Origin: Adineta steineri
Lineage: Eukaryota > Rotifera > Eurotatoria > Adinetida > Adinetidae
Assembly (NCBI GenBank): GCA_905250115.1
Contig: CAJNOI010000018.1
Coordinates: 620,001 to 684,000, forward strand
DNA: 64,000 nt
Direction of reading: 5' to 3'
Numbering within the stretch: position 1 is the first letter of the stretch; every line of letters starts with the position of its first letter. The position numbers and the translations under genes were made by a program. This document shows, piece after piece, positions 61,201 to 64,000 of this stretch. The notes beneath the pieces are model-generated. The model was not told the origin of the DNA, ran no database searches, and saw only the letters and a list, made by a program, of their open reading frames with translations.

Positions 61201-62360
61201 TAGCTGAAAAAAAGATCAATCAAGGAAATTTCCTCTGGCAAACACTTGTCATCATTATTTTTATATTCGTAGTTACTACAACGTATAATATGATCCTGAT
61301 CTATTTCTAACTATCGAAAAGAATCAATCAAGTATTCAGGTCAAATGAAAGAACAAAATATATAAAAGACAAATTCTTTTATTCAATCATAATTTTCTTC
61401 TATAAGTTAAGAAAATTTTAAACATGTATAATTATTTATTTGACAGTAGAATAACCTTTTAATGTATTTTTTTACGCAACGCATAAAACAATACAGATAA
61501 ATAAAAATTACATTTATTTCTTTTGCTTTTGGTTTATATATATATATATGTCGGAATCATAAAAAAATTAATATTATGTTTTTCACATTAACAATCGATG
61601 AATCTATATTTATTGATAAATATTTCAATACACAAAATATTCAGAAAATTGGAACACATAAAAACTGATACTTTAATAAATGAGTTGATTGTAATCATAG
61701 ATGAAATTATATCATTTTTTCGTTTAATATATTTTTATTTATTTACTATTATAGGTGATGGTGTAGATGAAGCTAATATTTTATAAATTTATACTTGTAA
61801 AGATCTATACGGTCACTCAAATCCGATAAAACTATCATAATCTCGTTATTTCGATATCAATTGTCTTATGTTCTATTTTATAATTAGTTTTATCGGATAA
61901 ATTAATTTACAATCGAAATATAATTATTGACTAAATGTAACAAATATAAAAACTTATTTTTTCTATTTTTACCACTTGAATTAGCATCTGAAAATCTCGA
62001 CTATAACTCGAATTTTGCGTTCTTTCTCTATGTGCTGCTGCTTCTGATTATTTTGTGTATTAAAATATATATATAAATAAATATAAATTCATCGATTGGT
62101 AATGTAAAAAACCTAATATTGATTTTTCATATCATCCGGTAATCTTGATAGTTTTTTTGCGAAAAAACCATTTTTAGAATTTCAGATAATCTATCCGTAT
62201 CATAAATTGCACCATTCGTTATAGTTAAACGTCATCGTTCTTTAAAATGTTTTGTTCACTTATATGTATTTATTTTAATGTTCCAACAAATCTACAATGA
62301 TGTTAAAAAGCTGCATGACGAGCAGTTTGAAAAATAGTAAAAAAAAATTCTAAACTTATT
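58236..62360. other. Gene-poor AT-rich interval
   Basis: About 4.1 kb with no supportable gene. Small inverted repeats are present: taaaatcgc...gcgatttta at 60819-60846, and tccgataaaact at 61822-61833 with its exact reverse complement at 61886-61897. Short open frames (60028-60216, 61598-61786) are AT-biased and featureless. Confidence 0.35.
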
Positions 62361-62490
62361 TTATTTTGTGACAATTCGTTTATGTCCAAGATCGGATCTA
62401 TTTCCAACTAAAATAATTGTCATAAAACGTTTTACTGGTAATGGATGATCAGTTAGCTGTTTTTCATGAATATTTTGTATTAATTAAATT
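62361..62490 (-). pseudogene. Ras-like small GTPase fragment (relic)
   Basis: The minus-strand frame reads QNIHEKQLTDHPLPVKRFMT, IILVGNRSDL then GHKRIVT and a stop at 62361. ILVGNRSDL is the NKxD guanine-recognition segment of Ras-like proteins with Asn-Arg in place of Asn-Lys, preceded by the usual helix. No P-loop or DTAG segment is found nearby and stops flank it, so it is a fragment. Confidence 0.4.
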
Positions 62491-62974
62491 ACTGTTACTG
62501 ATAAAGTAGTCATCCTTTTCCTTTCAGTGCGTCATGTACACATAAACAAGATTTTGAAATGCACAACTAATGCTAATATCCATATATTTAGTTTTACAAA
62601 ACACACAATTTTTTAATGAAGTTGGTAGTATATTGATGAAACCAATAGAAAGAACTTAGTTGGATACTGTGTAAATTTTTATTGTATTATATTACATCAA
62701 AGATCGTTTTTTTTATATCATACAAATTCATCATTCACTACACAAACAAATCAACGATATGATCGAAAATAATAGATCCTTGTAATACCAATATTACAAG
62801 TAAATTGATAAAACATGATAAAAAAAATAGTTGTACTAGAAGAAATATAGATAAAGACGATACTTTATTTTTATTTCGATAAATACCTTGATAATATAAT
62901 AAACTTATTATTCGTCTATCAAAAAAACAAAGTGTATAAAAGAAGATGTTTTTTTTTCATTTTAATTTTTTAGA

Positions 62975-63204
62975 ATGGCCAATGCGCGAACGCAAATGAC
63001 CGCGGAACAAATTATCCACTCGAGAAAGCCCGATGTGGACTTTTCGCAGGCGTCAACGGGGGCGATGTGCAATGCCCGCGCCTCGACCTGGAGCATTCGC
63101 ATTCATGATCGTGAATGCTTCCGTGGCAGGTAAGTATGCTTTTTGTCTCGTCTTCCTCAACATTATATATTCATATAAGCTGCACAAATTGCACAGTAGA
63201 CTAA
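62975..63204 (+). CDS. GC-rich, foreign-looking two-exon mini-gene, unknown
   Basis: A block of about 155 bp has markedly higher GC than the roughly 30% background and GC-rich third positions. It starts one base after an acceptor (tttaattttttag, AG at 62972-62973) and opens with ATG 62975: MANARTQMTAEQIIHSRKPD and onward, with GAMCNARASTWSIRIHDREC. It ends at a consensus gtaagt donor at 63130. A possible second exon, 63180-63204, after a 50-bp intron (the usual size here), adds CTNCTVD and a stop, total 59 aa. I recognise no family. It may be a recently captured foreign exon, a transposon piece or a fragment with fortuitous splice sites. Confidence 0.35.
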
Positions 63205-63396
63205 AACAACGAAGGAAAGAAGAACAGAAAGAAAGAAATTATATATGACTCATCGATTATTTGCTATTGGCTAAGATTTTAATACATGTAATATAAATTA
63301 TTTTTTTTATTTAGCTTTATGAAAGTTTAGAATGAAAGACTAATTATAATAAAAAAAAAGAAATAGAATTGAGGTTGTTATCTTTTGTATCTTCGT

Positions 63397-64000
63397 CTAT
63401 AAATTGATTCGTTCACCTTGTACAAGTCGACTTTTAATTTTCCAAACATCCTATGATATCAGAAATAAATTTTTTCTTACAAAAATTTTCAACTAAAAAA
63501 TTACTTCGAAACGTGCATTTTCAATGCCTGTTTTTTTTCGAAAAATCGCTGTGATTTCTTTAGAAATATAATCTTGTACACTATTTTCAACTTCAATATA
63601 TTCACAGGCTGAATCAGCATAATGACATGAAATAGCCTAAATAGATAAAAAGAAGAAAAAAAGCAATACATGAATTTAATCACTTACTTTTCGAAATCCA
63701 GGTGATCTATTCGTTCCACTACCATGAATAAGTAATGGATGAAAAAAAACAGTATCACCTAATAGAAAAAATGAACTCAATTATCAAATAAACAATTGTA
63801 TAATCTTACCTGTTTCCATTTCTAAATGTGCTCTTTTTGTATCTGGATCAAATTGTTGTATTCCATGATACATTTTATTTACTCCACCCTAAATAAAATA
63901 TAATAAAAGATAGAAATCTTTTTATTCTAAACTAAATTCTTTATTTACTTACTTTCCAATCAGGATAACCATGTTCTTTAAGTTCACCAGTATGTGATCC
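63397..64000 (-). CDS. PHYH: Phytanoyl-CoA dioxygenase, C-terminal part (runs off the window)
   Basis: Five exons are visible on the minus strand: 64000(partial)-63953, 63888-63810, 63758-63688, 63636-63505, 63450-63397. The visible sequence reads [27 protein letters not shown], then [31 protein letters not shown] and finally [17 protein letters not shown] then stop. These are the human PHYH blocks in order, including the distal iron-ligand His in LLIHGSG and the Arg of the 2-oxoglutarate pocket in GFRKAIS. The short last exon is recovered only if the gtaatt donor at 63504 is used. Reading straight through would give a stop at 63493 and lose the conserved end. The enzyme alpha-hydroxylates branched acyl-CoA in peroxisomes. 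The 5' part lies beyond 64000. Confidence 0.9.

Overview
The window looks like nuclear DNA of a small invertebrate, most likely a bdelloid rotifer. This is inference from AT-rich sequence, introns of about 50 bp with strict GT..AG ends, a rotifer-style FMRFamide-receptor-like GPCR relic, poly-Thr linkers fused to kelch domains, and splice acceptors a few bases before many start codons, as expected for spliced-leader trans-splicing. The assembly has three N gaps (5014-5023, 41166-41385, 55364-55373).

Region 1 (1-7.1 kb): two degenerate relics (GPCR on +, cytochrome P450-like on -), then an eight-exon secreted gene joining a pepsin-like aspartic protease to a six-bladed kelch propeller through a Thr-rich linker. 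Region 2 (7.7-15.9 kb): a compact housekeeping block. On the minus strand are SURF6 and, 68 bp behind it, a stand-alone gene for the MIEF1-microprotein-type LYR protein. On the plus strand are a six-finger C2H2 protein, WDR4/Trm82 and a very-long-chain acyl-CoA dehydrogenase. Region 3 (15.9-24.1 kb): a 5.2-kb non-coding stretch, then the inner nuclear membrane protein MAN1/LEMD3 in 13 exons. Region 4 (24.1-41.1 kb): a 0.8-kb foldback element, then a 13.7-kb PLEKHG5/Syx-type RhoGEF gene with an RBD-like fold, DH, PH, a C-terminal PDZ ligand and several nested alternative first exons. A hAT-like MITE sits in its first long intron. Region 5 (41.3-48.1 kb): the 3' part of a small Cys-rich Ly6-like gene, glycine C-acetyltransferase (GCAT), a 184-bp MITE, a potato-inhibitor-I protein, a tandem pair of Cdc42-like GTPases on the minus strand and complex I subunit NDUFB3. 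Region 6 (48.1-64 kb): gene-poor. It holds an acyl-CoA oxidase pseudogene, a TATA-driven 51-aa secreted peptide gene, a 4.3-kb satellite of about 91-95 bp period that starts at the stop codon of the peptide gene, a hAT-like MITE with an 8-bp target duplication, a Ras-like relic, a GC-rich foreign-looking mini-gene and the 3' end of phytanoyl-CoA dioxygenase (PHYH) running off the right edge.

Functional links: VLCAD, PHYH and the ACOX relic belong to fatty-acid oxidation. GCAT, NDUFB3, VLCAD and the LYR protein are mitochondrial. The RhoGEF and the two Cdc42-like proteins belong to Rho-family signalling, but PLEKHG5 in vertebrates acts mainly on RhoA, so a direct link is not implied. Exon coordinates were worked out by hand from reading-frame continuity. 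For every complete gene the summed exons are a multiple of three.
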